DNA of 36,040 bases from JBBQWZ01 sp038210135 (GCA_038210135.1 JBBQWZ010000055.1:1-36040), one strand, 5' to 3'; shown: positions 23,520 through 32,291, counted from the first letter of the stretch. Made by a program: numbers and translations. The notes: a model not told the origin generated them from the letters alone.

Positions 23520-24098
23520 ATGCTATCGGGGCGCTTTGAAGACGCTCTCCAATACGCGACCCGGCTACACTCCGAGCAGCGGCGCAAGGGCTCGGAGATT
23601 CCTTACATTGCTCACCTGATTGGTGTCGCTTCGCTCGCACTCGAGTATGGAGCGGACGAGGATCAGGCTATTGCCGCCTTGCTGCACGACGCGGTGGAGG
23701 ACCAGGGCGGTCCGCCGATTCTGGAAGAGATTCGGGGACGTTTTGGCAACGAGGTGGCGGATACGGTCGAAGGCTGCACCGACGCGGATACGATTCCGAA
23801 GCCGCCGTGGCGGCACCGCAAAGAAGTTTATATCGACCACAAGAAAACGGCATCCGCATCGGTGCTGTTGGTTTGCGGCTGCGACAAATTACACAACGCG
23901 CGGGCGCTGGTATCGGATTATCGGGTGGTCGGGGAACGGTTGTGGGAGCGGTTCACGGGCGGGCGCCCAGGGACGCTTTGGTATTACCGCGAATTGGTGG
24001 GGACGCTGCGCGAAGCGGGGGCTCCGCCGCGATTGATCGACGAACTCGACCGCACGGTGTCGGAGCTGGAACGCATGGCTTCGACGCAATCCGCGTAG
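23520..24098 (+). CDS. HD-domain alarmone (ppGpp) hydrolase-like protein
   Basis: This 192-residue protein contains the HD hydrolase motifs of the RelA/SpoT family: H32 in IPYIAHLIGV, H56-D57 with E60-D61 in LLHDAVED, and the distal CDKLHNARAL. There is no synthetase, TGS or ACT domain, and the size is close to that of single-domain small alarmone hydrolases (Mesh1/SAH type). It would cleave (p)ppGpp and lower the stringent response; other nucleotide pyrophosphohydrolase activity is possible. It shares a transcript with the secreted protein before it (gap three bases). Its last 115 bases overlap the antisense 3' end of the GT2-GT4 fusion gene. Confidence 0.85.
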   Translation: MLSGRFEDALQYATRLHSEQRRKGSEIPYIAHLIGVASLALEYGADEDQAIAALLHDAVEDQGGPPILEEIRGRFGNEVADTVEGCTDADTIPKPPWRHRKEVYIDHKKTASASVLLVCGCDKLHNARALVSDYRVVGERLWERFTGGRPGTLWYYRELVGTLREAGAPPRLIDELDRTVSELERMASTQSA

Positions 24099-26401
24099 TT
24101 TTCAACCAGCCGCTTGGTCATTTTCCGCATGTCGCGCTCTTCGGTGACGAAGGCACGCGCGGCACGCGCCATCCGCAGGGCTTTTTCCTGATCTTCGAGT
24201 AATTCGACGACGTGATTCGCGAAAACGCCGGGATCGTCGGCGAGAGCGCAGATTTCGCCGTCCTTGTGAGCCAGGCCTTCCGCACCTTTGTAGGTCGAGA
24301 CGACAGGGATTCCGGCGGCGAATGCTTCGAGCAGTTTCACGCGCACGCCGGAGCCGCTCAGGATCGGGCAGAGGAACACGGAATACCGGGCGAGCGCGGT
24401 CCGCACATCATCCACGAAGCCGATCAGTTCGATCGAATCGGCATGGGCGCCTCCGTCGGGCAAGGCGTGACGAGGCGGCGGATCGGAGCCGATGATGACG
24501 AGCCTGGCGCGCGGCTCCTGCTGGCGGATTTTAGGAAAAACGTTGGTCAGGAACCAACGCAAGGCTTCTTCGTTGGGCAGATGGCGAAAGCTGCCGAGGA
24601 ACAGCATGGTGTAGGGTTCGCGTCCGTCCTCGTGATATTCGTAGCGGGCGGTGTCGATGCCGGCGCGCAGGTTGTCGTCGATGCGGCCGCGGAGGGCGGG
24701 GCGGAAGGATTCGAGATACTCGCGGTTGTCGCGGCTACAGACTTGAATGCGGTCCATCTTGGGGAGCAGACGAAGTTCGTAGCGGATGGCGCGCAGGTAT
24801 TCCCAGATCCAGTTGGTCCGGCTGATGAGGCCGCGCTGATAGGGCAGTCCGCTGGCGATGGACTGGAAGTAGACGTCGTGTTCAAAGAGGATGCTGGGAA
24901 TCTGGCGGAAACCGCCGGCGTATTGACCCATGACGGTGTACTCGAGTTGGAGGACGTCGATCCGCTGGGTGTAGAGAATCCGGTGAATCATCCAATCGAG
25001 GTCGCCGTTGCGGAATTCGCGAACGGCATGCGGTTCGATGGAGCCGAAGACTTTGGTTTTACCTTCGAGGCGAACGAAGAACTCGGCGGACTTGCATTGC
25101 GCGACGAGCGCGTCGTGGGCTTCGAGTTCGGAGGGTTTGTCGAGCAAAACGATGAGGTGCAGGTCCGCCATGGCGGCAAGGCGCGTGGTGGTCTGGAACA
25201 TGAAGACGCCGCCGCCGTGGATGGGCGGGCAGATGGGATAGGGCGAGACGAAGAGCACCGACGGGCGATCGACGCGGGCGGGCAGGGCTTCGAAGCGATC
25301 GCGGAAGTAGCCGCCCATGGGCCTGCGGAAGGCTTCGCGATCGTCGATAGCGGCGAGGCGCTGGGCTTTGCGGCGGGAACGGATGGCACCGGGCAATTGG
25401 CGGCAGGCGCGCCAAAGTCCGGCGACGCTGGCGCGTTCGGGCGAGTCTCCGGCTACGGCGCTAACTACGGCGGCGGCCCAGGCATGCGCAAAGTGGCCGC
25501 ACAGGCGCTTCCATTCGTGGATATTTTTCCAGACGAAGAGCACGAAGTTCTTTTTGAGCACGGCCTGAATCTGGGCGTCGGTGAATTTCTTTCCGATGGT
25601 GCCGCGGTGTTCGTGAAAGACGATGCTCTTGGGTTGATAGAGGACTTTCCAGCCGCGCTTCCAGGCCATGTAACCGAGGTCGGTGTCCTCGAGATAGAAC
25701 GGCGCGAGAAGTTCGTCGAAGCCGCCGAGCTCAGCGAATTTACGGCGGTCGAAGGCGCAGGAGCCGCCTCCGCCGTAGAAGCAGGGGAAGAGATCGGTAA
25801 CGGCGTCGTCGAGGCGGTGGCGGACGCGAAGGGCTCCGTCGCCCCACCAGGCTTGGGTCAGGCCGGTTTCCTCGCGAAGACGAGTGGGGTCGCTGAAGAA
25901 GATCTGGCAAGAGACGGCGAAGACTTTTTCGTCGGAGAAGCCATCGAGGAGAGGTTGCAGGAAGTCCGGCTCGACGCGCATGTCGCTATTCAAGAGGACG
26001 ACGATGTCGTTTTTGGCGGCGGCGAATCCGGCGTTGGAGCCTCCGCCGAAGCCGAGGTTTTTGTCGAGCGCGAGCAGGCGTGCGGTGGGGAAGTTAGCGC
26101 GGACGAAATCGGCGCTACCGTCTTCGGAGCCGTTGTCCACGACGATGACTTCGTTTTCCGGATGGCCGGACATGGCGGTGACGACGGAAGGCAAGTAGGC
26201 GTTCAGCAGGTCGCGTCCATTCCAGTTGGGGATCACAACGGAGGCTGCCTTGACGTTCGGACGAGTGTCGATGGCGAGCGATGGTTTGCGGCGGAAGCGC
26301 AACAGGTCCGCGAGGGTCAATGTGACCAGCGGGAGAAGAATCAGGAAAGGAGAAACCAGCAACAGCGGTAGCGCCTTGATCAAGCGCCCAAGTCTATTCA
26401 C
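23984..26401 (-). CDS. Bifunctional glycosyltransferase, GT2-GT4 fusion
   Basis: This 805-residue protein has an N-terminal hydrophobic segment (about 7-35), then a GT2 domain (about 52-300; ASVVIPNWNGRDLL, metal-site LLNSDMRVEPDFL, ED-type PFYLEDTDLGYMAW) and a GT4 domain (about 380-750; SVLFVSPYPICPPIHGGGV, donor site CPILSGSGVRVKLLEAFAAG). Two sugars could be added in succession by one membrane-anchored polypeptide. It starts with GTG 26401, eight bases inside the methyltransferase gene, which points to coupling. The C-terminal 38 residues (from about 768) are serine-rich and low-complexity; they are read from the opposite strand of the HD hydrolase gene, so the stop may have moved past an original end near residue 765. 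Confidence 0.9.
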   Translation of the reverse strand: MNRLGRLIKALPLLLVSPFLILLPLVTLTLADLLRFRRKPSLAIDTRPNVKAASVVIPNWNGRDLLNAYLPSVVTAMSGHPENEVIVVDNGSEDGSADFVRANFPTARLLALDKNLGFGGGSNAGFAAAKNDIVVLLNSDMRVEPDFLQPLLDGFSDEKVFAVSCQIFFSDPTRLREETGLTQAWWGDGALRVRHRLDDAVTDLFPCFYGGGGSCAFDRRKFAELGGFDELLAPFYLEDTDLGYMAWKRGWKVLYQPKSIVFHEHRGTIGKKFTDAQIQAVLKKNFVLFVWKNIHEWKRLCGHFAHAWAAAVVSAVAGDSPERASVAGLWRACRQLPGAIRSRRKAQRLAAIDDREAFRRPMGGYFRDRFEALPARVDRPSVLFVSPYPICPPIHGGGVFMFQTTTRLAAMADLHLIVLLDKPSELEAHDALVAQCKSAEFFVRLEGKTKVFGSIEPHAVREFRNGDLDWMIHRILYTQRIDVLQLEYTVMGQYAGGFRQIPSILFEHDVYFQSIASGLPYQRGLISRTNWIWEYLRAIRYELRLLPKMDRIQVCSRDNREYLESFRPALRGRIDDNLRAGIDTARYEYHEDGREPYTMLFLGSFRHLPNEEALRWFLTNVFPKIRQQEPRARLVIIGSDPPPRHALPDGGAHADSIELIGFVDDVRTALARYSVFLCPILSGSGVRVKLLEAFAAGIPVVSTYKGAEGLAHKDGEICALADDPGVFANHVVELLEDQEKALRMARAARAFVTEERDMRKMTKRLVENYADCVEAMRSSSDTVRSSSSINRGGAPASRSVPTNSR

Positions 26402-27632
26402 TGTCCACCTTAGGACCCAATCCGACGGTACGGCCGATTTTCACCCAACGGGATTGACCGACCGACGTCAGGATGGACTGAAGCCGCTCGACGCCCGCCT
26501 GGAGCGATTGAGCCCGCCGCGTTTGATTCTCGAAGGCTACTTCGAGGGCGTGAAGTTTTTCGAGGGCGGTGGACTTTTCGTCGATCTCGGCGTGTAGCCG
26601 TTGCTCGGTGTCGAGCGCCCACTCCGTCTTCTGCACATTTTCCGACTCGACCTCGCGGACCTTCGCTTCGTATTGTTCGACAACCGCGCGAGCAGACTGT
26701 TGCTCGGCTTGGAGTTCCTGCTGCAAGGCGGCGATGCGGGCGAGGCCGGCGTTCCAGTCCGCAGTGAGTTTCAGTCCCCAGCGATTGTTGGCTTCGAGCT
26801 GCTCTTTCTGCTCGGCGTGCAGGGTGAGGAGGCGGGCGAGTTCTTTTTGGGTTTGTTGGAGCCAGGCGCGATTTTGCGCGAGTTCGGTTTCGAGCAGCGC
26901 GACGTGCTGCTCGCGTTCGCGGAGGAGGTTGGCGGCGCGCGGGACGTAGACGAAGGAGCGCTGTTCGACAGGTTTTCCGATGCTGCAAACGGCGAGGAAG
27001 AAATGGGCGTCGTCGGTGGAGCCGGCGCTACCCTCGACGCGTCCATCGGCGGGCCAAGGCACGCGGTAGGGATGAAAGGCGAAGGCCTCGACACGGTTCT
27101 GGAGCAGCACGTGGACGTCGGTGAAGTGCTCGCGCAAGGCGGCGGCGAATTCGTCGTAAGCGAATTCGTGGACGTGAAACGGGTTGGGTCCGGTGACGCC
27201 GCGGGATTCGGCGTAGTAGCGAATGTTGGGCGTCGAGACCAAAAATCGGCCATCTTTTCGAAGCAGGCGACGCGCCTCTTTGAGCATTTCGCGCCAGTCG
27301 GCGATGTGCTCGATGATTTCGAAGGCTGTAATCAGGTCGAAGCCGGCGTCCGGCTCGGCGACCTGGGTAGCGGAAGATTGTTCGAAGCGGACGTTCGATA
27401 GCGGGAAGTTTTTGCGCGCGTACTCGACGGCGTCGGCGGCGAAATCGACGCCGACTACTTCGTGGGCAACTTGCGCGAGGGATGCGGCTCCGTAGCCGGT
27501 TCCGCAGCCGAGGTCGAGTGCGCGGACACCGCCGGCGAAGCGGGCGGCGAAGGCGTAGCGCGCCATGTGCTCGTTCCACAGATCGACGCTGACCTGGCCG
27601 GGGATGACGCGTTCTCCAGTGAATTCGCTCAC
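26394..27632 (-). CDS. Class I SAM methyltransferase with long coiled coil
   Basis: This 412-residue protein has a class I methyltransferase domain (residues 1-215) with the SAM motif ALDLGCGTGYG (38-48), acidic loop VGVDFAA and FDLITAFEIIEHI. A long, charged coiled coil follows (about 231-390). It ends with SRWVKIGRTVGLGPK, a basic amphipathic tail that also ends other envelope glycan enzymes. Methyltransferase plus coiled coil next to a Wzt ATPase resembles WbdD, which caps O-antigen chains and sets their length, but no kinase domain is present. It starts with GTG 27632 in a GTGA overlap with the ABC gene and overlaps the GT2-GT4 gene by eight bases. The target (a sugar hydroxyl or phosphate) is unknown. 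Confidence 0.88.
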   Translation of the reverse strand: MSEFTGERVIPGQVSVDLWNEHMARYAFAARFAGGVRALDLGCGTGYGAASLAQVAHEVVGVDFAADAVEYARKNFPLSNVRFEQSSATQVAEPDAGFDLITAFEIIEHIADWREMLKEARRLLRKDGRFLVSTPNIRYYAESRGVTGPNPFHVHEFAYDEFAAALREHFTDVHVLLQNRVEAFAFHPYRVPWPADGRVEGSAGSTDDAHFFLAVCSIGKPVEQRSFVYVPRAANLLREREQHVALLETELAQNRAWLQQTQKELARLLTLHAEQKEQLEANNRWGLKLTADWNAGLARIAALQQELQAEQQSARAVVEQYEAKVREVESENVQKTEWALDTEQRLHAEIDEKSTALEKLHALEVAFENQTRRAQSLQAGVERLQSILTSVGQSRWVKIGRTVGLGPKVDSE

Positions 27633-28939
27633 GAATACGTCTCTTGCGATGCGGCGCGATTTTCGAGGCGGGCGTTCACTTCGACGCGGCAGGGGAAATG
27701 CATCTGGCCGTAAATCTGGGCTTCGGGGCGGGACATGGGCATCGCGATGGCGTTATCGATCCAGTCGCACATCGCGTAGTGATGCAGCGTGCCGTCGGCG
27801 ATGGCGGGGGAAAACGAGAACGTCGAGGCATACAGCATCGGGATGTCCAAATGGAAGTCGATGGTGTAGACGTCGCCGGGCGCCATGGGCGCGAGGTCCA
27901 CAGATTCGCGAGCGGTATTGGTGCCGGCGAAATCGACGCCGAGGTGATTGCGCAGCATGAAACCGACCACTGGCATGCGGACTTCGCTCTTGGCGAGAAC
28001 CGAGATGCGAATGACGATGGTCGTGTCGGGATTCAGCATCGAGATGGGATGGCCGTCGGCGTCGGTGACGGCGATGCCGAGAATTTCCGCACGTCCGTCG
28101 CCGAAGCGGTGATCGATATTCGGGATGCGGTCCACGATCTCAGGCGCGGAGGTGCGGGGGCCGATGGCGACGTCCGGCACGTGGGCGGTCTGATAGCCGG
28201 CGTCCTTCTCGATCATGGCGGCGAGGTATTTCGTGACCACGTTTTCAGTGGAGCCGATTTCCTTCGGGCGTCCGTGGTCGAGCCAGAGAGCGCGATCGCC
28301 GATCGCTTTTACGTCGCCGGTGGCGTGGGAGACGAAGAGGATTGTCGTACCTTGTGAGCGAAGTTCGTTGACTTTGCGCATGCAGCGCTGGCGGAAATAG
28401 ATGTCGCCGACGGAGAGCGCCTCGTCCACGAGGAGAATTTCGGGATCCACGTGAATGGCGACGGAAAAGGCGAGTCGGACGGACATGCCGCTCGAGTAGG
28501 TTTTTACGGGCTGGTTGATGAAGTCGCCGATTTCCGCGAATTCCTCGATGGCTTTATAACGGCGGTCCATTTCGGACGAGGAGAGTCCCAGGATGGCGCC
28601 GTTCATATAAATGTTGTCGCGGCCGGAGAATTCGGGGCTAAAGCCGGAGCCGAGTTCGAGGAGGGCGGCGACGCGGCCATGGACGACGACTTCGCCGGAG
28701 GTGGGATGGAGGATGCCGGCGGCGATTTGGAGCAGGGTGCTCTTACCGCAGCCGTTTTCGCCGACGATGCAGAAGGTTTCGCCGCGTTTGACCTCGAAAC
28801 TGACGTCGCGCAGGGCCCAGAAGTCCCGATGGAAGTTCGCGCGGTTCAGCGTGACCAGTTCCTTGAGGCGGTCGGATGCGGAATCGTAGATCGAGTAACT
28901 TTTCGAGACCGAGCGGAACTCGATGGAATAGGAGGACAC
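27629..28939 (-). CDS. wzt: ABC transporter ATPase with Wzt-type C-terminal domain
   Basis: This 436-residue ATPase belongs to the polysaccharide/teichoic-acid exporter group (Wzt/TagH). Walker A is GENGCGKST (60-68), the signature is YSSGMSVRLAF (148-158) and Walker B is ILLVDEALSVGD (168-179). The last 170 residues form a separate domain of beta character, as in Wzt proteins that read the end group of the O-antigen. A GTG at 28939 is chosen because the protein then begins at the typical start of the nucleotide-binding domain; an in-frame TTG at 28993 would add 18 residues. No clear ribosome site is visible at either. It is the first gene of the operon; its permease partner Wzm is not in the window. 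Confidence 0.9.
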   Translation of the reverse strand: MSSYSIEFRSVSKSYSIYDSASDRLKELVTLNRANFHRDFWALRDVSFEVKRGETFCIVGENGCGKSTLLQIAAGILHPTSGEVVVHGRVAALLELGSGFSPEFSGRDNIYMNGAILGLSSSEMDRRYKAIEEFAEIGDFINQPVKTYSSGMSVRLAFSVAIHVDPEILLVDEALSVGDIYFRQRCMRKVNELRSQGTTILFVSHATGDVKAIGDRALWLDHGRPKEIGSTENVVTKYLAAMIEKDAGYQTAHVPDVAIGPRTSAPEIVDRIPNIDHRFGDGRAEILGIAVTDADGHPISMLNPDTTIVIRISVLAKSEVRMPVVGFMLRNHLGVDFAGTNTARESVDLAPMAPGDVYTIDFHLDIPMLYASTFSFSPAIADGTLHHYAMCDWIDNAIAMPMSRPEAQIYGQMHFPCRVEVNARLENRAASQETYS

Positions 28940-29112
28940 CTGAACTTGATTGTAGAGCAGCCATTCGCGAATGTAGAGGCGGTCTGTACCCAACTTGGCG
29001 TCGGGAGGCGTAATCTGAACAGGAGATTTTGTCGTCCCAACAAGTGTTCGAGGCCGTTCAATCTCAGAAAATCGATCTTCGGTGCATCGTCGTCTCAGTT
29101 CGATGAATCAGG

Positions 29113-29118
29113 TATACT
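29113..29118 (+). promoter_or_regulatory. Possible -10 box of the secreted LolA-like gene
   Basis: TATACT lies about 63 bases before the TTG start at 29182, in the 242-base divergent gap between the Wzt gene and this one. No clear -35 is visible. Confidence 0.35.
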
Positions 29119-29181
29119 TACATGAAAAGAACCTAACGAATTGTCACCGTACGATTCGGTAGGGAAAGTTAGAGGGGTTCG

Positions 29182-29913
29182 TTGCGTCGTCTTGCTTTAG
29201 CATCGTTGGTACTAGGATTTGCCGGGTGGGGGATATTCCCTGCGTCGGCGGATATCGCTGAGGATACTGACGCCAATCCGAACCAGATTCTCGACAAATA
29301 TGTCGCTGCTTCGAAGGCCCAATCGGAGAAGCTGAAGGGGCTACAGATGGATGTCGATATCCAGGCGCAACTCCCTAAGTTGCAGAAATCAGGCACGATG
29401 CATGCGCTTCGTTCGATTTCAAAGCTCGGGCAGATCACCTATAACTACTTCCGCTGGAACGGCGACAGCACGATCAAGAAGGATGTAATCGCGCGCTGGT
29501 TAAGCGCGGAGACTGAAGCCAAAGATCTGGCCTCCATCGCCATTACACCCAGCAACTACAAATTCAAGTACAAAGGTTTGATGGAGCGGGAAGGGCGCGT
29601 GATGTACGTGTTCCAGCTTGCGCCGAAGAAAAAGGCGGTCGGCCTGTATAAGGGCGAAATGTGGCTAGATCAGGCGACTTGCATGCCGGTTCGCGAATTC
29701 GGCAAGTTTGTGAAGAGTCCGAGCGTTGCGGTGAAAAGCATCGAATTTGTTCGTGAATATGAGATGCGTGACGGCGTCTCGTACCCCAAGCACATTCAGA
29801 GCACCCTCGAAGTTCGTCTCGGAATCGGAAAGGCCGAGATTAGCATCGACTATTCGAATTTCTCCAAACCGGACGTTCAGGCTGCCGACGCCAACCAAAA
29901 CGGCAACCACTAA
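29182..29913 (+). CDS. Secreted LolA/outer-membrane-lipoprotein-sorting-like protein
   Basis: This 243-residue protein starts with TTG 29182, preceded by AGAGGGG (29171-29177). The N-terminus MRRLALASLVLGFAGW is a signal peptide ending near ASADIAE. The mature part is beta-rich, with alternating hydrophobic strands and the stretches GEMWLDQATCMPVREFGKF and EYEMRDGVSYPKHIQST. These resemble the LolA/MucB-type half-barrel that binds lipids or lipoproteins in the periplasm; this is a similarity of pattern, not a proven family match. It stands alone between the Wzt gene (divergent) and hpnJ, 130 bases upstream. A short GTCCT-TTT-AGGAC hairpin (29914-29926) right after the stop is a weak terminator candidate. 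Confidence 0.75.
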   Translation: MRRLALASLVLGFAGWGIFPASADIAEDTDANPNQILDKYVAASKAQSEKLKGLQMDVDIQAQLPKLQKSGTMHALRSISKLGQITYNYFRWNGDSTIKKDVIARWLSAETEAKDLASIAITPSNYKFKYKGLMEREGRVMYVFQLAPKKKAVGLYKGEMWLDQATCMPVREFGKFVKSPSVAVKSIEFVREYEMRDGVSYPKHIQSTLEVRLGIGKAEISIDYSNFSKPDVQAADANQNGNH

Positions 29914-30042
29914 GTCCTTTTAGGACCCTACGAAAACCCACTCCGCGCAGTTTCTTCGGGATTCCCGTTCGGATTGCGTCATTTCGCTGATCCGGGGTTG
30001 TTCCCCAGCGCGAATTCGCGATACCCTGAGGAGAGCATCCGC

Positions 30043-31503
30043 ATGAGAACGTTATTCCTAAATCCGCCGTCTTTTGATGGATTTGACGGAGGGGCCGGCT
30101 CTCGTTGGCCCGCATCCCGCGAGATCGAGTCCTACTGGTATCCAGTTTGGCTGTGCTACCCGGCCGGCATGTTGCCGGATAGCAAGGTGCTGGACGCGCC
30201 GCCGCATGGCGTTTCAATCGAGCAGACGGTCCAGATGGCGAAGGACTTCGAGCTGCTGGTGCTGTTCACTTCGACGCCCGGTTTCAAGGTCGATGTGAAG
30301 ATCGCCGGGATGATGAAGGACACTAACCCGAAGTTGCAGGTTGCCTTCGTGGGACCGCCAGTCACGGTAGAGCCGGACAAGGTTCTGCGCGAGAAAGAAA
30401 TCGATTTCATTGTACGCCGCGAGTTCGATCATCAGATCGTGAACTACGCGAAGGGCGCGAAACTCGAAGATCTGCCCGGGGTGAGCTACCGCAAAAATGG
30501 CGGGATCGTTCACAACCCGGAAGGCCCGGTGATCGAGAATCTCGACGAGCTGCCCTGGGTGACCGATGTGTATAAGCGCGATCTGAATTTCAAGCGCTAC
30601 AACGTTCCCTTCCTGCTGAATCCGTATATTTCTTTTTACACGTCACGCGGTTGCCCGGCGATGTGCACGTTCTGCCTGTGGCCGCAGACCCATTCGGGTC
30701 ATCGCTGGCGTTTGCGGTCGGTGGACGACATCGTGGGCGAATGCAAATCCGCGCTGCAGAGCTTCCCCGGCCTTAAGGAAATTTTCTTCGACGACGACAC
30801 CTTCAATTACAAGAAGGATCGTACGATCGCGCTCTGCAAGGAGCTTGCGAAGCTGAACTTCACGTGGTCCTGCACATCGCGCGTCACCACCGACGGCGAT
30901 ACGCTGCGCGCGATGAAGGATGCGGGCTGCCGGCTGATGATTGTCGGGTACGAATCGGGCGATCAGCAGATTCTCAAGAACATCAAGAAGGGCGCGACGA
31001 TCGATATGGCGCGCCGCTTCACGAAGGAAGCGCACAAGATCGGTCTGACGATCCACGGCGATTTCATTGTCGGGTTGCCCGGCGAAAGCCGCGAGAGTAT
31101 CCGCAAGAGCATCGATTTCGCGAAAGAACTCGATTGCGAAACCATTCAGGTTTCGCTTGGCCACGCGTATCCTGGCACCGAATATTTCGAGCACGCGAAA
31201 GCGAATGGGCTGGTTTCGATCGACTCCATGACCGACGAGCTTGGTCACCAGCTTCCGAACGTCGTGTATCCGGGTTTCGACAAAGCGGAACTGGTCCACT
31301 GGGTGGAGCGCTTCTACGACGAATACTACTTCCGTCCGAAGGCCGCCTGGCGTATCGTGCGGAAGGCGATGTTCGATTCGAACGATCGCAAGCGGCTGTA
31401 TAAAGAAGCCAAGGAATACATGGCTCTCCGCAGCAAGCGCAAGAAGTTCGTCCTTGACGAGAAGAAAGCCGCGGCGGAAGCCGTGGGCGCTCCGAGCGCC
31501 TAG
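30043..31503 (+). CDS. hpnJ: Hopanoid-associated radical SAM protein HpnJ
   Basis: This 486-residue protein opens with MRTLFLNPPSFDGFDGGAGS, the characteristic start of HpnJ. It has a B12-binding-like region in the first 170 residues and the radical SAM cysteines C204, C208 and C211 in SRGCPAMCTFC. HpnJ is known to contract the glucosamine ring of bacteriohopanetetrol to the cyclitol ether in the side chain of hopanoids. ATG 30043 is chosen over a longer frame (29974) because GAGGAG at 30028-30033 sits nine bases before it. The two small transporters and hpnI follow at once (gap three bases), indicating one operon. The deacetylase hpnK that acts between HpnI and HpnJ is not seen in this window. 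Confidence 0.93.
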   Translation: MRTLFLNPPSFDGFDGGAGSRWPASREIESYWYPVWLCYPAGMLPDSKVLDAPPHGVSIEQTVQMAKDFELLVLFTSTPGFKVDVKIAGMMKDTNPKLQVAFVGPPVTVEPDKVLREKEIDFIVRREFDHQIVNYAKGAKLEDLPGVSYRKNGGIVHNPEGPVIENLDELPWVTDVYKRDLNFKRYNVPFLLNPYISFYTSRGCPAMCTFCLWPQTHSGHRWRLRSVDDIVGECKSALQSFPGLKEIFFDDDTFNYKKDRTIALCKELAKLNFTWSCTSRVTTDGDTLRAMKDAGCRLMIVGYESGDQQILKNIKKGATIDMARRFTKEAHKIGLTIHGDFIVGLPGESRESIRKSIDFAKELDCETIQVSLGHAYPGTEYFEHAKANGLVSIDSMTDELGHQLPNVVYPGFDKAELVHWVERFYDEYYFRPKAAWRIVRKAMFDSNDRKRLYKEAKEYMALRSKRKKFVLDEKKAAAEAVGAPSA

Positions 31504-31506
31504 GGC

Positions 31507-31929
31507 GTGAGTCGGGGAGCTTCGACTTTCAGCGTCAAGACGCTGATCTTCACGCTGGTTGTCGTGTTGAGTAACGCGGTCGGCAATCTTTTTCTGACGA
31601 TTGGAATGAAGCAGCAAGCGGCGAGCCTCGGCACGCCGCTTTCTTACATTACGGCCATTTTTCAACCGCTGGTCGCGCTGGGGATCGGCCTGCTGATCAT
31701 CTGGATGCTGTCGCGCATGGCGCTGCTGAGTTGGGCCGACCTGAGTTTCGTGCTTCCAGTGACGGCGCTCGGATACGTACTTTCCGCAATCCTCGGGCGC
31801 GTCTTTCTCGAAGAACAAATTTCGGCGCGGCGCTGGGGGGGCATCTTTCTGATCGTCGCCGGCGTCGCGCTGGTGGGCTGGAAAACGACCACTCCATCTG
31901 CTGAGCCGCCTAAGGCGGAGGGCGTATGA
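31507..31929 (+). CDS. Small EamA/SMR-type transporter, subunit 1
   Basis: This 140-residue membrane protein has four hydrophobic helices (about 10-33, 51-69, 77-97, 109-126), half the size of a full EamA transporter. It carries WADLSFVLPVTALGY in the third helix and FLEEQISARRWGG before the fourth, typical of the EamA/SMR fold. It starts with GTG 31507, three bases after hpnJ. The second gene overlaps it by four bases and has the same motifs, so the two probably form a heterodimer as ArnE/ArnF or EmrE-like pairs do. Placement between hpnJ and hpnI suggests that it moves a hopanoid or its precursor across the inner membrane; that role is inference. Confidence 0.8.
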   Translation: MSRGASTFSVKTLIFTLVVVLSNAVGNLFLTIGMKQQAASLGTPLSYITAIFQPLVALGIGLLIIWMLSRMALLSWADLSFVLPVTALGYVLSAILGRVFLEEQISARRWGGIFLIVAGVALVGWKTTTPSAEPPKAEGV

Positions 31930-32291
31930 ATCCCTGGATGCTGGTCGGTTGCGTGGTCGGCGCGACGGTTTTGAGCGACCTGCTGCAGAGCTTCGAGATG
32001 AAGCGGCACGGCGAGATCGAGGATCTGAGTCCGGGCGGAATCGGACGCGTACTGGTGACGCTGGCGAAGAAGACATTTGTGATTCTGGCGGTCTTCTTCA
32101 TGGCGATTTCGTTCTTTTCATTTATGACGCTGGTGTCGATCGCCGACCTCAGCTTCGCGGTTCCGGCGACGGCGTTGAGCATGGTGGTTGAGACGATCCT
32201 CGCTCGCGTTGTTCTCAAAGAACACATCGATGGCTGGCGTTGGGCCGGTGCTGCGCTGGTGGCGGCTGGCGTCTTGTTGCTCGCGGCGTAG
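31926..32291 (+). CDS. Small EamA/SMR-type transporter, subunit 2
   Basis: This 121-residue, four-helix protein (helices about 4-21, 50-69, 73-96, 104-120) is paralogous to the previous gene: IADLSFAVPATALS in helix 3 and VLKEHIDGWRWAGAAL before helix 4 match its partner. It has a longer polar loop between helices 1 and 2 (KRHGEIEDLSPGG). ATG 31926 overlaps the previous stop as ATGA. The short length without a fusion argues for a two-subunit transporter. It lies 49 bases before hpnI, in the same direction. Confidence 0.8.
   Translation: MNPWMLVGCVVGATVLSDLLQSFEMKRHGEIEDLSPGGIGRVLVTLAKKTFVILAVFFMAISFFSFMTLVSIADLSFAVPATALSMVVETILARVVLKEHIDGWRWAGAALVAAGVLLLAA

Noticed and set aside
24212..26371. 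A 719-residue plus-strand open frame
   Set aside because: It is antisense to the GT2-GT4 fusion, glycine/glutamate/alanine-rich with no motif, and typical of GC-rich shadow frames.
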